Shown one piece after another: positions 1 to 9,416 of a stretch of DNA of 49,533 nucleotides (positions are counted from its first letter, which is position 1; each line of letters begins with the position of its first letter). The DNA is from Actinomycetes bacterium (GTDB lineage: Bacteria > Actinomycetota > Acidimicrobiia > Acidimicrobiales > JAJZXF01). The DNA lies in the NCBI GenBank assembly GCA_021802485.1, contig JAJZXF010000010.1:1-49533 (forward strand), written 5' to 3'. Made by a program: the position numbers and the translations under genes. The notes below the pieces were generated by a model, which was given only the letters and a program-made list of their open reading frames with translations, had not been told where the DNA came from and made no database searches.

Positions 1-2119
1 ACGCTGCCTTGGACCCTTAGGCGTCCTAAGCGACTCCACCAACTGGTGCTTTTTGTAGACCCTGCCAGTATCTCGGTTCTTGGTAAGCGTCTCTCTCACG
101 AACACACATCAAACATAGCACCATATCCAGCCATATCCAAGCCTATTTCTACATCTCCCCCGATTAGGACACTACATTTACGTCTCAGAGAACCCTCACT
201 CCTCCAACCAGAACTTTTGAAAATCGATACCCACGATTTGCCATTGAAATCCGGGTTATGTCAGACGACTACCCGAAAGTTGGGCCGACGTGCCTGCGCT
301 GGCCCAGTCGTTGTAGCGTCATGGATCTGTTCCATGCCTGTCTCCTTCCCGATGATGTTGATAACTGACTCGCAGGGGAGGGACCTTGGTGAAAACCGAA
401 TTTGGGGTTGGTGCTCGTAGCGACAATCCGAGGTCCCGCGGCCCTTCACCAGTTTTCGTTGCGGGTTCAGCAGCGCTCCATTATTGATATGGTGAGCCCG
501 CCCGGCGAGCCGAGCACCAGCATTTCATGTCCCCGGGGTGAACGCCCCGCTCATGCAGCGTTCGTCGGTTTACAAGGTATTTCTAAAATTTTCAACCACC
601 ATGTTCGGAGTCCTGGATTAAGGCTCGACAACACGGTGTGGAGCAAGTACAACGCCGTCGCGGCCGATCGTTCTTCTAGCGCCTCTTGCGTGCTAAGGGA
701 TAGGGGATTTCCCCGATGTAGGCGCCTTTGGCCAATTGGAACATGGTGGCACATGGTTGGAGTAGCTAATCTGGGAGCACGACGCTGTCGGGCAATGATC
801 CTGTGCCAGCGGGAGCGGACACCTTCGCCGGATCGTTGGCAGACTCGCTGTCGCTTGCAATACAGCTCGGCACCTGACTTTTCGCGGTGTGGGGAGCGAA
901 CAGTTACGTTGGAGCGACCGATGCAGCAAGTGCTATACTGGTGCTTGAAAACAGTCTTGTTCTCGGGTCGACGGGAAGCGTGAGCATGGTATTCCGTGCT
1001 GTAATCGATCTCAGCGGTGGCATGACAGTGGCTGTTGCCGTAGACATCAACGATCTCTCAGGTACTCTTGAGACAAACGATTCCGCTGGCGTCGACACCT
1101 GGACAGGTGGTGTAGCCCCTAACGCCACTGGTTCCAGCGTGTCGGCGTCCAGCGGTGCTGTGCTCGCTTCTCCGGTCCGATTTCTGGCACCGTAGCGCTT
1201 TCGATCCTTCCAGGAAGCGCAGTTATTGCTGGTCCATGAGCCCTGGCACCCCTTGGCCAGGTGCCCATTCACAGATCTGGTGCCTCGTGGCTCGACGGTG
1301 CGTGGAGTAGCGTTTGAGGTAACAGTCGCGACGGGCTTTTCCTCCCAACCTGGTGAGTCGTTCGATCTCTTGTAGGTGCACAGACCAATTGCGGGAACCT
1401 GGTGTGCCTTGGACAAGGCTTGAGGTTGGCATTGGGCTCCGAGACTCTCGAGAGTAGCCATGCTGGTTGGCAGCGCGAGCGAGTATGCCGTCGTGAGCGA
1501 GATCACCTTCGTGCCTGGCAAGTGTCGACCGCCACGCTAAATGAGCACGGGGAGACATTCAACGTGAGCACGGCCGGCACCAACGCCATGGCCACATTGT
1601 GCGTCGCCTCTCGTTCCTGTCAAGGCCGAAAGTCCAGTATGTGAGGGTCGTCTGCGGCCTTGACAGTTTCCTCGTCGGCGACGATGTGGGCGTCCATGCG
1701 ATGGATTCCATCCTCGCGCTCTGTGTCGTTGTCGTGATCAAATGACCTGTCGCCCAACAGCAAGGGCTACTGGGATGTCACCTCGGTGGGGGGCTGCTCA
1801 GATTCGACGAGCCGGACCTCTATGGATCATTTGGTGCGAAGCCGTCCAACAGGCCAATTGTTGGCATTGCGACAAGCCGAACTCCGCACCAAGCCGGCGG
1901 GTTAGCATCAACGCAGCCTTTCGCAGCTGGGCTGCATCGGTCTTGCGTCATGCGAGATGTGACTTCGCAATCCGCTTCTTGGAGACTCCTGATTTGGTCG
2001 CCTCTGGCCAAGACGGCGATGCTGTGACCAGGGAGTCCATGAGATAGAATGGACAAGAGCATTAGCACATCAGCAGCTTCCCGGGGTCAATGCCTATCTG
2101 GCCAGGTGTTTTGGTGCTC
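1..2119. other. Gene-poor, apparently decayed region
   Basis: No open frame here has the composition, start signal or recognisable motif of an intact gene, apart from the plus-strand fragment listed at 887-1540. Open stretches are short, overlap each other on both strands and read as low-quality sequence. The region ends where the converging LOG-family gene ends. I read it as old intergenic or decayed accessory DNA. No tRNA or rRNA was recognised. Confidence 0.5.
887..1540 (+). pseudogene. Possible remnant of a secreted or surface protein gene
   Basis: One plus-strand frame reads through protein-like sequence broken by stops at 1193, 1373, about 1421 and 1538. The first piece (887-1195) is rich in Ala, Gly, Ser, Thr and Val, has alternating hydrophobic residues (for example MVFRAVIDLSGGMTVAVAVD) and contains few charged residues, as in secreted beta-rich proteins. 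Later pieces in the same frame (around 1253-1375 and 1463-1540) also look protein-like. No family was recognised. It could also be a chance open frame. The call rests on composition alone. Confidence 0.22.
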
Positions 2120-3166
2120 CTATCCAGCGAGCTCGTTTATTGCGTCTATGAGTTCCCTGAGGCGTCCATAATGGTGGCGAGTGTAGTGAAAAGCGAGCCG
2201 GGCAAGGTCGAGGCTGTCATGAGTGGAGCGCTCGGGTGGGAACGGCCTAGCCCGTTCGATCTTTCCGGTGGCACAAATGTCGGAGAACCGCTTGTTGAGC
2301 CGGCGGAGTTCTGTAGCATCCGGGGGATTCTTCATGCGAAGGACAAGTAGGTCTCCAACCCAACGTGCTGAGCGATAGTTGTGGTAGAAGCGGGTGATGA
2401 TGCGCGCAGCGTCATGGACATCGTCGGTTATATGGAAGAGGAAGCGGTCGCTTGGCGCGATGAAGCCGCTTGCTCGGAGGTTGGTGTTGATGAACTCGAA
2501 CCACGCCAGCCAGTAGGTCCCGCCAGGGGTGTCCACGAGAAGCACTGGCGCAGGCTGTGCCTTGCCGGTCTGGAGGAGGGTGAGTAGCTCGAACATCTCG
2601 TCGAGGGTGCCAAATCCACCCGGCAGGACAGCGTATGCCTGGGATTCCTTGATTAGCATCAGCTTGCGGGTGAAGAAGTACCGCATCTCGACGAGCTTCG
2701 GATCGGAGGCTATGAAGCGGTTCGGGCCCTGCTCGTCCGGAAGGCGAATGTTGACGCCGAATGAGTTGTCGGGTCCCGCTCCTTCCATGCCAGCAGCCAT
2801 GATTCCCGGTCCGGCGCCGGTCACGACCTTCCAACCCTCAGCGGCGAGGATCCTCGTGAGATCCCGCGCCTGGGCGTAGAGGGGGTCTTCGGGACGGGTG
2901 CGAGCAGAGCCGAACAATGTGACCTTGCGCTGGAGGCGGTAGGGTCGGAATACATCAAAGGCCTCTGACATCTCAGAGAGGGCGGCACTTGCGATCTTTA
3001 GGTCGAGGCGATCCGATGTCGCCTGCGCCATCTGCACGGACGTGACGAGCATCGCCGACAGGAGATCCTTGTTTGCATCGGCTCCGGTCGAATCGACTAA
3101 GTCGTCGATAAGCCGCTTTAATTCAGGTGAGAGGCCGTCGCTGGCAGCGAGAGTTCCATCACTCAC
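2120..3166 (-). CDS. LOG-family (lysine decarboxylase-like) nucleotide-binding protein
   Basis: 348-residue Rossmann-fold protein of the LOG/TIGR00730 family. Members best studied elsewhere are phosphoribohydrolases that release cytokinin-type bases from nucleoside monophosphates, and many bacterial members have no proven substrate. The family motif PGGFGTLDE lies at residues 182-190, preceded by the glycine-rich GAGPGIMAAGMEGA segment (about 117-130) and the FFTRKLML stretch. About 75 extra N-terminal residues precede the core, making it longer than classic LOG proteins. The GTG start overlaps the stop of fbiC (GTGA, 3163-3166), so the two are probably translated together. A role linked to F420 is only suggested by this coupling. 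Confidence 0.85.
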   Translation of the reverse strand: MSDGTLAASDGLSPELKRLIDDLVDSTGADANKDLLSAMLVTSVQMAQATSDRLDLKIASAALSEMSEAFDVFRPYRLQRKVTLFGSARTRPEDPLYAQARDLTRILAAEGWKVVTGAGPGIMAAGMEGAGPDNSFGVNIRLPDEQGPNRFIASDPKLVEMRYFFTRKLMLIKESQAYAVLPGGFGTLDEMFELLTLLQTGKAQPAPVLLVDTPGGTYWLAWFEFINTNLRASGFIAPSDRFLFHITDDVHDAARIITRFYHNYRSARWVGDLLVLRMKNPPDATELRRLNKRFSDICATGKIERARPFPPERSTHDSLDLARLAFHYTRHHYGRLRELIDAINELAG

Positions 3167-5478
3167 GTGCGTGTAAGTCCCGCAGGCTCAGGTCGAAGAA
3201 GCGGGGAGTAAAGGGTGTTCCGCTGAACAAGCACCCTGCCGAGTGGCAAGAGGAGATCCTGGAAGTCTGCCTCCGTGAGGCGCTGCCCGTGACGAGCACC
3301 TGCTGCCCGCGAGATGTTCTCGTCCATGAGGGTTCCGCCGAGATCATTAGCGCCCGCGAGCAGTGCTTGCCGTGACCCCTCGATGCCCATCTTTACCCAG
3401 CTCACCTGGATGTTCGTGATCAATGGGTGGTATGCAATACGGCCGACTGCGTGCATGAGAATGGCCTCGCGAAATGTCGGGCCCCTGCGTGCGCGGCCCT
3501 GTAAGAAGATCGGAGATGCCATGTGAACGAATGGGAGCGGCACGAACTCAGTGAATCCCCCCGTGTGCGCCTGAAGGGCCCGCGTACGAAGGATGTGCCT
3601 TGCCCAATGGCGCGGGGTCTCTACGGAGCCGAACATGATCGTCACGTTGGAGCGCAGTCCTACGCGATGGGCAAGCCGGTGGACCTCGAGCCACTCCTCT
3701 GTAGTGAGCTTGTCCGGGCACAGCACATCGCGCACCTCGTCGTCGAGAATCTCCGCCGCGGTCCCCGGTAGGGTGCGAAGACCCGCATCGTAGAGCGCCT
3801 GAAGGTATGACTCGAGCGGTTCTCCCAGCCGTCGCGCTCCCTCTAGGACCTCGAGGGCGCTGAATGCGTGTACGTGAATCGATGGCGCTGCATCTCGCAC
3901 GGCCTTCACGACATCGAGATAGTAGGCGCCGTCGAAGCTGGGATGGATCCCGCCCTGCAAGCAGACCTCCGTAGCGCCTGCTTCTACTGCCTCGCTCGCC
4001 CTGGTCGAAATCTCTTCGAGGCTGAGTAGGTACGGCGCCCCCCGTAGGTTGAGTGACTGCGGACCCTTGGAGAACGCGCAGAAGCGGCATTTGAAGGTGC
4101 AGATGTTCGTGTAGTTGATGTTCCGGTTTGCGACCCAAGTGACAGCGGCGCCAGATGTAGCGTCCCGGAGATCGTCTGCCACCTCGATCACGTGCGCGAG
4201 AGCCGCCCCACGGGCTGAGAACAGCGTTACGAGCTCATCTTCACCAGCTTCCTGTCCCCCGAGGATTCCATCCAGGACCTCCATCACGCTCCCTTGCGCA
4301 CTTGCACGGCTTCGCTGGAGGGAGGCGCCTTGCGGGCCTCTTGAAACGACTACCGGCGGCTCCAGGTCCCCGCCTGAGGACCAGGCGTGGTCTCTGGCCA
4401 TGAAAGATGCATCCGAGGCCGCTAGCACTGCTGACCGCATTGCTGGGGCCAGCCAGCGCCGCGGTTCTCTTGCGAAGGAGGGGTAGATCGGGAGTCGTGG
4501 AGCGAGGTCGAATCCGGCTTCGTTCACAGCAGCCTCGAGCTGTTCCAGGTGCGGCCACGCCCTTTCCGGGTTCACGTGGTCGATCGTCACGGGCGAGATG
4601 CCACCGAGATCATCTATGCCGGAGTCGAGCAGGAGGGAGAGGTCGTCCGCAAGGTTGGGTGGTGATTGCAGGTGCACGTCCGGTGCCAAGATCAGTCTTG
4701 CTGCAGTTAGGGACCAGAGGAGCTCATCGGAGCTGCATGCACTCTCGTTGCGCATTGCGGTGAAAGGCTTTGGAAGGAACGGCTGGACAATCACCTCCTG
4801 GATATGTCCGAAGCGCTGGTGTGATGCAGCGATCGCCTCCAGGGCGCCGACGCGCGAATCGCGTGACTCGCCGATGCCGACCAGGATGCCTGTAGTGAAC
4901 GGGATTCCGAGCTCACCCGCTGAGTTCAGGGTCTCAAGCCTGCGCTCAGGCGTCTTGTCCGGGGATCCACGGTGACACTCAAGACCTGGTTCTAGTGTCT
5001 CGATCATCATGCCCTGACTCACTGAAACCTCGCGCAGCTCTGCTAGGTCCGCTGTGCAAAGTGCACCTGCATTGGTGTGGGGGAGCAGGCCGGTCTCGGT
5101 GCGAACAAGTTCACAAAGATGAACCAGGTAGTCAACTGTAGAGTTGAATCCCGCCTCATCGAGCCAGCGTCGTGCCAGCGGGTAGCGCTCTTCGGGGCAC
5201 TCACCGAGGGTGAACAGGGCCTCGTGGCAACCCATCCTCTGGCCTGTTCGTGCAATTGCGAGGACCTCATCCTGGTTGAGGAAGGGGGAGCTGAGCCTTG
5301 CGGGGGCCTTTGCAAAGGTGCAGTATCCGCAGCGATCACGGCATAGCTGGGTGACGGGGATGAAGACCTTTGGTGAGTACGTGATGACCCCGTTGCAAAG
5401 AGCATCGCGTGTGGCCTTGACTGTGGCCGAGACCTCGGCCGATGTGGTGGCGGGCAACCGATCCCAGTTCACTGGCAT
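3163..5478 (-). CDS. fbiC: FO synthase, fused CofG/CofH (FbiC)
   Basis: Two-domain radical SAM enzyme that makes the 7,8-didemethyl-8-hydroxy-5-deazariboflavin (FO) chromophore of coenzyme F420 from tyrosine and a flavin precursor. The N-terminal half (CofG) has a CX3CX2C cluster motif, CRDRCGYC at residues 46-53. The C-terminal half (CofH) has a second one, CTFKCRFC at about 460-467. The length of about 771 residues fits actinobacterial FbiC. I place the start at the ATG at 5478 (MPVNWDRL) because the 28 codons upstream, open to 5562, look unlike the family. Neither start has a strong ribosome-binding site. Presence of FbiC implies F420 use by the cell. Confidence 0.93.
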   Translation of the reverse strand: MPVNWDRLPATTSAEVSATVKATRDALCNGVITYSPKVFIPVTQLCRDRCGYCTFAKAPARLSSPFLNQDEVLAIARTGQRMGCHEALFTLGECPEERYPLARRWLDEAGFNSTVDYLVHLCELVRTETGLLPHTNAGALCTADLAELREVSVSQGMMIETLEPGLECHRGSPDKTPERRLETLNSAGELGIPFTTGILVGIGESRDSRVGALEAIAASHQRFGHIQEVIVQPFLPKPFTAMRNESACSSDELLWSLTAARLILAPDVHLQSPPNLADDLSLLLDSGIDDLGGISPVTIDHVNPERAWPHLEQLEAAVNEAGFDLAPRLPIYPSFAREPRRWLAPAMRSAVLAASDASFMARDHAWSSGGDLEPPVVVSRGPQGASLQRSRASAQGSVMEVLDGILGGQEAGEDELVTLFSARGAALAHVIEVADDLRDATSGAAVTWVANRNINYTNICTFKCRFCAFSKGPQSLNLRGAPYLLSLEEISTRASEAVEAGATEVCLQGGIHPSFDGAYYLDVVKAVRDAAPSIHVHAFSALEVLEGARRLGEPLESYLQALYDAGLRTLPGTAAEILDDEVRDVLCPDKLTTEEWLEVHRLAHRVGLRSNVTIMFGSVETPRHWARHILRTRALQAHTGGFTEFVPLPFVHMASPIFLQGRARRGPTFREAILMHAVGRIAYHPLITNIQVSWVKMGIEGSRQALLAGANDLGGTLMDENISRAAGARHGQRLTEADFQDLLLPLGRVLVQRNTLYSPLLRPEPAGLTRT

Positions 5479-5936
5479 GTCGCCACAGTAGCAACCAGAC
5501 CATGTGAAATGTTGCGCCGAAGCGTCAGGGCAGCTTTCCCATGCTGACTCGGCAAAAAACATGCTTCGCGGGCAATTGGTATTTCTAGGTAATGATTCGG
5601 ACAGAGAAGGTATTAATTGAGGCCGAGGGGTTCTTACTTGCGATCGGCTGGTGCCGTAAGAGGCCGCACGGATAGGCGAAAGGGCCTCTGAGTAGGGATG
5701 TTACACCTCAGAACAAGCGCTCCAGCGGTCCTGGTGTTGCCCTGGGGGAATCGGGGCTGTACTACATCCAACGACCAAGTTGAGGTTCCCTGTACAATGC
5801 GCGCACTTGACCCCGTTCCACACGCAGGCTCCATGCCTGGGTCTCCGCTCGATTCAGAGACGGGCTCAGCTGCGTCTAGAGCCGCCGGGCCAACATTGCT
5901 GGCGAAAGCGACTAGTGCAAGCGAAGCCCCTGGGCC
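5479..5936. other. Intergenic region upstream of fbiC
   Basis: About 450 bases with no credible gene on either strand. It lies between the start of fbiC and the end of the next minus-strand gene, so it should hold the fbiC promoter. I could not pick out a convincing -35/-10 pair. Confidence 0.4.
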
Positions 5937-6293
5937 TCAGTCCTCGGGAGGATGTCCGAACTGCGCCACGACCGCCTCGGGATCGCGACAGCCCACGATC
6001 ACCTCGTCGAATTCGCTGTCTTGAAAGCGGAGCCGGACCCCGCGAGGTGTGTTGTGGTGGACAACGGCAAACAGCTTCTTGCCGCGGTCCCTGTAGGTGC
6101 CGACCGCGAGCAAGCCTGGTACGCCGGTTCCAGGGGCGCGCAAGCCGTGGACAGCACGAATCACATCGTCGAGCACCTCGGCACCTTGTAGCTCGGCGAG
6201 TGCCAGGCGAACTTCTCCGTGCAACGCCTCCACCTTCTCGAAAGCGCTCAATGCCACCACGATGTCAGTTCCTTCGACCTGCACCTCAGCCAT
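5937..6293 (-). CDS. Small conserved protein, PH-like fold suspected
   Basis: 118-residue soluble protein beginning MAEVQVEG. The start is well supported: AAGGAGG lies about 8 bases before the ATG at 6293, although the frame stays open upstream to 6446. The layout (a beta-rich N-terminus ending in EVRLALAEL, then VIRAVHGLRAPGTGVPGLLAVGTY, then RDPEAVVAQ near the C-terminus) resembles small actinobacterial proteins of unknown function often described as PH-like. No catalytic residues or membrane segment are evident. Function is unknown. It is monocistronic on the minus strand between fbiC and an insertion-sequence scar. Confidence 0.7.
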   Translation of the reverse strand: MAEVQVEGTDIVVALSAFEKVEALHGEVRLALAELQGAEVLDDVIRAVHGLRAPGTGVPGLLAVGTYRDRGKKLFAVVHHNTPRGVRLRFQDSEFDEVIVGCRDPEAVVAQFGHPPED

Positions 6294-6477
6294 CCTGCCT
6301 CCTTGTCGTACCGCCGCTAGCACTACAGGTCCTCCAGAGCCTGGGCAGAGAGACTTGAGCCGCGTACCAAGCTGGCGCAGGAGTGCCACAAGAAGGTTAC
6401 CACCAGAGAAACCCATACCATTGATGCAGCGAGGGGGCGACAGCACACTGTCGTGGAGGGAGAATTCGCCAACTAGG

Positions 6478-6627
6478 CCGAAGTTCCCCCCAGTGATACG
6501 CCCGCAACACGTCTACGTGGGGAAACGCGTATCTCACATGACTACGCGTAGACATGTAATTCCGGCCACTGAGCCTCCGTGACCTGGGCAAATGAACCGC
6601 TCTTGGCGAGGCCGGGGGGAACTTCGG
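6478..6627. repeat. 14-bp inverted repeat pair, possible IS or MITE ends
   Basis: The 14 bases at 6478-6491 (CCGAAGTTCCCCCC) recur as their exact reverse complement at 6614-6627, with 122 bases between. A related C-run followed by ACTGA occurs at 6663-6673. The pair sits next to a transposase remnant, so it may be terminal inverted repeats of a small element or scar. Confidence 0.5.
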
Positions 6628-6659
6628 ACTCGGCCGAACTTACGTGAGCTATAACGGGA

Positions 6660-6684
6660 GAACCCCCCACTGACCAGGGGGTTC
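6660..6684. other. GC-rich hairpin
   Basis: GAACCCCC at 6660-6667 pairs with GGGGGTTC at 6677-6684 around a 9-base loop, an 8-bp stem. No T-run follows on either strand, so it is either an IS-end structure or a weak terminator for the minus-strand transposase remnant. Confidence 0.4.
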
Positions 6685-6710
6685 CCTGTTCAGCTAGCCG
6701 GTTGTTCTGT

Positions 6711-7080
6711 CTACACGGCCTTGAGTTGTAAGGAGATAGGAGCACCGATGAGCTCGAAGGCGTTGCGCTGCAGCGGGGTCGGGATGGGGAGTTTGGTGAT
6801 GCGAGCACCACCATCAAAGACGATGGTGTTGCCGGTGAGGGTCGCGAGCTCGTCGAGGTGGGTAGCGAGACTGTGGATCACCTGGTTGTCGTCGTGGTGC
6901 CATCGGCCTTCGGGAAGCTTTGGCGAGGGCTGCAGGGGAGCGCCGGGCGGGCGCGACGAGCCGCACGACAAGCGAGTCGAAGCGCCGAGGGGGTCTTGGG
7001 CTCTCGTTCAGCTCCCAGTTTGCAGAAGACAAGGGGTGACGCGTCGGTAGTGAGGCGCAGGACCTGCTCAACGCGCTGCT
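6711..7080 (-). pseudogene. Transposase C-terminal remnant, broken by frameshifts
   Basis: The last 60 or so codons read as the tail of a transposase (HLDELATLTGNTIVFDGG, then LPIPTPLQRNAFELIG), a pattern like the C-terminus of IS1634-type DDE transposases. Upstream the reading continues only by changing frame: VLRLTTDASPLVFCKLGAER is in another frame, and a stop lies just upstream in the C-terminal frame. No start codon or catalytic region remains. It lies between an inverted-repeat pair and the pgl gene. The IS family assignment is tentative; that it is a broken remnant is more secure. Confidence 0.45.
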
Positions 7081-7115
7081 TCAGCTAGTTTAACTGCGTC
7101 TTGGGGCCGAGTAGT

Positions 7116-7802
7116 TCACGGCGGACATGCCTCGGCATCTGCGATCCACACTATCCGGCCTGCTCGGACGCGTGCGGCCGGGATGTCTTCTCCGGCGAGT
7201 AGGGCCTGCATCGCGTCACGTTTAGAGCTTCCAGAAACCGTGAAGATCGCGAGTCGCGCCTTTGTCAGAGCGTTCAGGGTAAGGGTTATCCGGGGGTGCG
7301 CCATACGCCTGGTTGGGTCCTCTGTCTCGAGTACAAGCACGTCAGGTGGGGCATGCAGCGCCTCTGAGCCGGCGAACAGGGAGGCAGTGTGGCCGTCGGG
7401 GCCCATTCCGAGGTGTACTATGTCGAATTCGGGGACGCGCTCAATGAGCAGCTGGTAGCTCTGGGGTGAGAGCCCTCCTCCCGGTTTTGAGGCACACGCC
7501 ATCGGGAATGCCCCTCGGATCTGTACGAGGTGTTCAAGGAGCGACTCGCGAGCGAGTCGCTGGTTCGAGTCGACGCTGGTGCAGCTTACGCAGCGCTCGT
7601 CACCCCAATAGAAGTCGACGCTGCTCCAGTCGATCTGGTCCACTCGGTCATCACCCACGAGGCGTTCGTAGCACGCGCGAGCAGTGTCGCCCCCTGAGAG
7701 CGCTACGCAGTGGCGGGGCGAATTGCTTTGAGCAAGTGCGTCGAGGAAGGTCGACGCGAAGACACCGGGCACATCGTCGGTAATAATGAGTTCGCCGTTC
7801 AC
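7116..7802 (-). CDS. pgl: 6-phosphogluconolactonase
   Basis: 228-residue enzyme of the NagB/DevB family that hydrolyses 6-phosphogluconolactone to 6-phosphogluconate, the second step of the oxidative pentose phosphate pathway. Diagnostic segments are ALSGGDTARACYERL near the N-terminus, FYWGDERCV, and HLGMGPDGHTASLFAG. I set the start at the GTG at 7802, whose GTGA overlaps the zwf stop. A longer version from 7862 would run 64 bases into zwf and adds an unfamiliar N-terminus. It is the last gene of the carbon operon. Confidence 0.93.
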   Translation of the reverse strand: MNGELIITDDVPGVFASTFLDALAQSNSPRHCVALSGGDTARACYERLVGDDRVDQIDWSSVDFYWGDERCVSCTSVDSNQRLARESLLEHLVQIRGAFPMACASKPGGGLSPQSYQLLIERVPEFDIVHLGMGPDGHTASLFAGSEALHAPPDVLVLETEDPTRRMAHPRITLTLNALTKARLAIFTVSGSSKRDAMQALLAGEDIPAARVRAGRIVWIADAEACPP

Positions 7803-9409
7803 GGGATTCGCCAGCGCCTGCCCTGGCGTTCCAGTAGGAGATTGGCCTCGTGGGGTCCCCATGTGCCAGCGGCATACTGATGAAGCGAGGTGGAGCCGTC
7901 GGAAAAGGCGCTGAGAATCGGATCGACGATGCGCCAGGCATGGTCCACCTCGTCGGAGCGGATGAATAACGTCGCATCACCCATCATCGCGTCGAGTAGG
8001 AGACGCTCATACGCGTCGTGCGGGCGTTCAGAGAAGGCTGCTTCGTAAGAGAAGTCCATCGAGACGCTGCGTAGCCGGAATTCAGCGCCAGGTACCTTCG
8101 CACCGAACGACAACGCGATGCCTTCATCTGGCTGTATGCGTATCACGAGGACGTTCGGACCGAGGTCTCGGGAGAGTCGGCCTTGGAACGGCAGGTGCGG
8201 GACGCCACGGAACTGGAGAGCGACTTCGGTCAGGCGTTTCGGCAGCCGCTTTCCGGTGCGCACGTAGATCGGCACGCCTGCCCAACGCCAGTTGTCTGCC
8301 GAAAGCTGTAGAGCGACGTATGTCTCCGTGGTGCTGTCAGAAGCGACACCCGGCTCGAAGCGGTACCCAGGCACTGCTTCGGAGTTGATTGTGCCGGGCC
8401 CGTACTGAGCGCGGATGCTGTTTCCAACCACCTCTGCGGGGTCGGGTGGCTCGATCGCCCGCAAGAGCTTCACCTTCTCGTCTCGTATGCTCTGGGCATC
8501 ACTTGCAGCCGGAGGCTCCATGAGCGTGAGCGCCACCACCTGCATCACATGGTTCTGCACGATGTCTCTCAGGGCTCCCGCTGTCTCGTAAAAGCCGCCC
8601 CGGTGCTCAACCCCGAGGCTCTCTGCGACCGTGACCTGGACATGATCGACGTAACGGCGGTTCCAAATCGGCTCGAACACAGCGTTAGCAAACCGGAGCG
8701 CAATAACGTTCTGCACGGTTTCCTTACCCATGTAGTGGTCGATCCGATATATCTGGGACTCGTCAAAGGCGGAGTGCATGAGCTCGTCCAGTGCGTTTGC
8801 TCCTGCGAGGTCTCGGCCGTATGGCTTCTCGACAACTATGCGAACGAAAGGCTCGTCACTGGCGCGAGTCTTTGCGGCCGGGGCCCGTGCTATCCCATGG
8901 CGGCCGAGCGAGGTCGCTATGGGGCCGAACAGCGAAGGAACGGTAGCAAGGTAGTACACGCGGCTACCACCGGTGGAGCAGTCGCGATCTACCTCCGAAA
9001 GAACTCCGCAGAGCTTGCGAAACGTGGAGTCATCACCGTAGTCACCCGATACGTAGCGAAATCTGGGAACGAGCCTGCGCCATGCATCGTCCTCGTCGCC
9101 GGTCGCGTCGAGGACGAGCCTTCGAAACGATGCGTCATCGAGCTCGGTCCGTGCGACACCGACCACTGTGAACTCGTCCGGGAGTTCACCAGATCGCGCC
9201 AGGCTGGCAAGCGCAGGGAAGATCTTCCTGGACGCTAGGTCGCCCGAAGCGCCGAAGATCACGAACGCATGTCTTGGTGAATGCCTCGTTCCAGGGTGAG
9301 CAGGGGCAAGCAAGTGGTCCAGCTGCTCTGCGACATCCGAGGCGGCCTGTGTCTCGGACTGTGTCGCTGCGGGATCGATATTGACGGCTGAGATCTGCCC
9401 GTTCGCCAC
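7799..9409 (-). CDS. zwf: Glucose-6-phosphate 1-dehydrogenase
   Basis: 536-residue enzyme that oxidises glucose 6-phosphate to the lactone and produces NADPH, the entry step of the pentose phosphate pathway. The dinucleotide-binding FGASGDLASRK is near residue 53, and the substrate-binding RIDHYMGKE is mid-protein. The first 45 or so residues are a variable extension. The GTG start at 9409 lies 7 bases after gnd, and the stop overlaps the pgl start. OpcA, the usual actinobacterial partner of this enzyme, is not in this operon. Confidence 0.96.
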   Translation of the reverse strand: MANGQISAVNIDPAATQSETQAASDVAEQLDHLLAPAHPGTRHSPRHAFVIFGASGDLASRKIFPALASLARSGELPDEFTVVGVARTELDDASFRRLVLDATGDEDDAWRRLVPRFRYVSGDYGDDSTFRKLCGVLSEVDRDCSTGGSRVYYLATVPSLFGPIATSLGRHGIARAPAAKTRASDEPFVRIVVEKPYGRDLAGANALDELMHSAFDESQIYRIDHYMGKETVQNVIALRFANAVFEPIWNRRYVDHVQVTVAESLGVEHRGGFYETAGALRDIVQNHVMQVVALTLMEPPAASDAQSIRDEKVKLLRAIEPPDPAEVVGNSIRAQYGPGTINSEAVPGYRFEPGVASDSTTETYVALQLSADNWRWAGVPIYVRTGKRLPKRLTEVALQFRGVPHLPFQGRLSRDLGPNVLVIRIQPDEGIALSFGAKVPGAEFRLRSVSMDFSYEAAFSERPHDAYERLLLDAMMGDATLFIRSDEVDHAWRIVDPILSAFSDGSTSLHQYAAGTWGPHEANLLLERQGRRWRIP

Positions 9410-9416
9410 GTTCTGT

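Noticed and set aside
904-1521. Long minus-strand open frame
   Set aside because: It is the complement of the plus-strand Ala/Ser/Val-rich frame and has no family-like motif or start signal.
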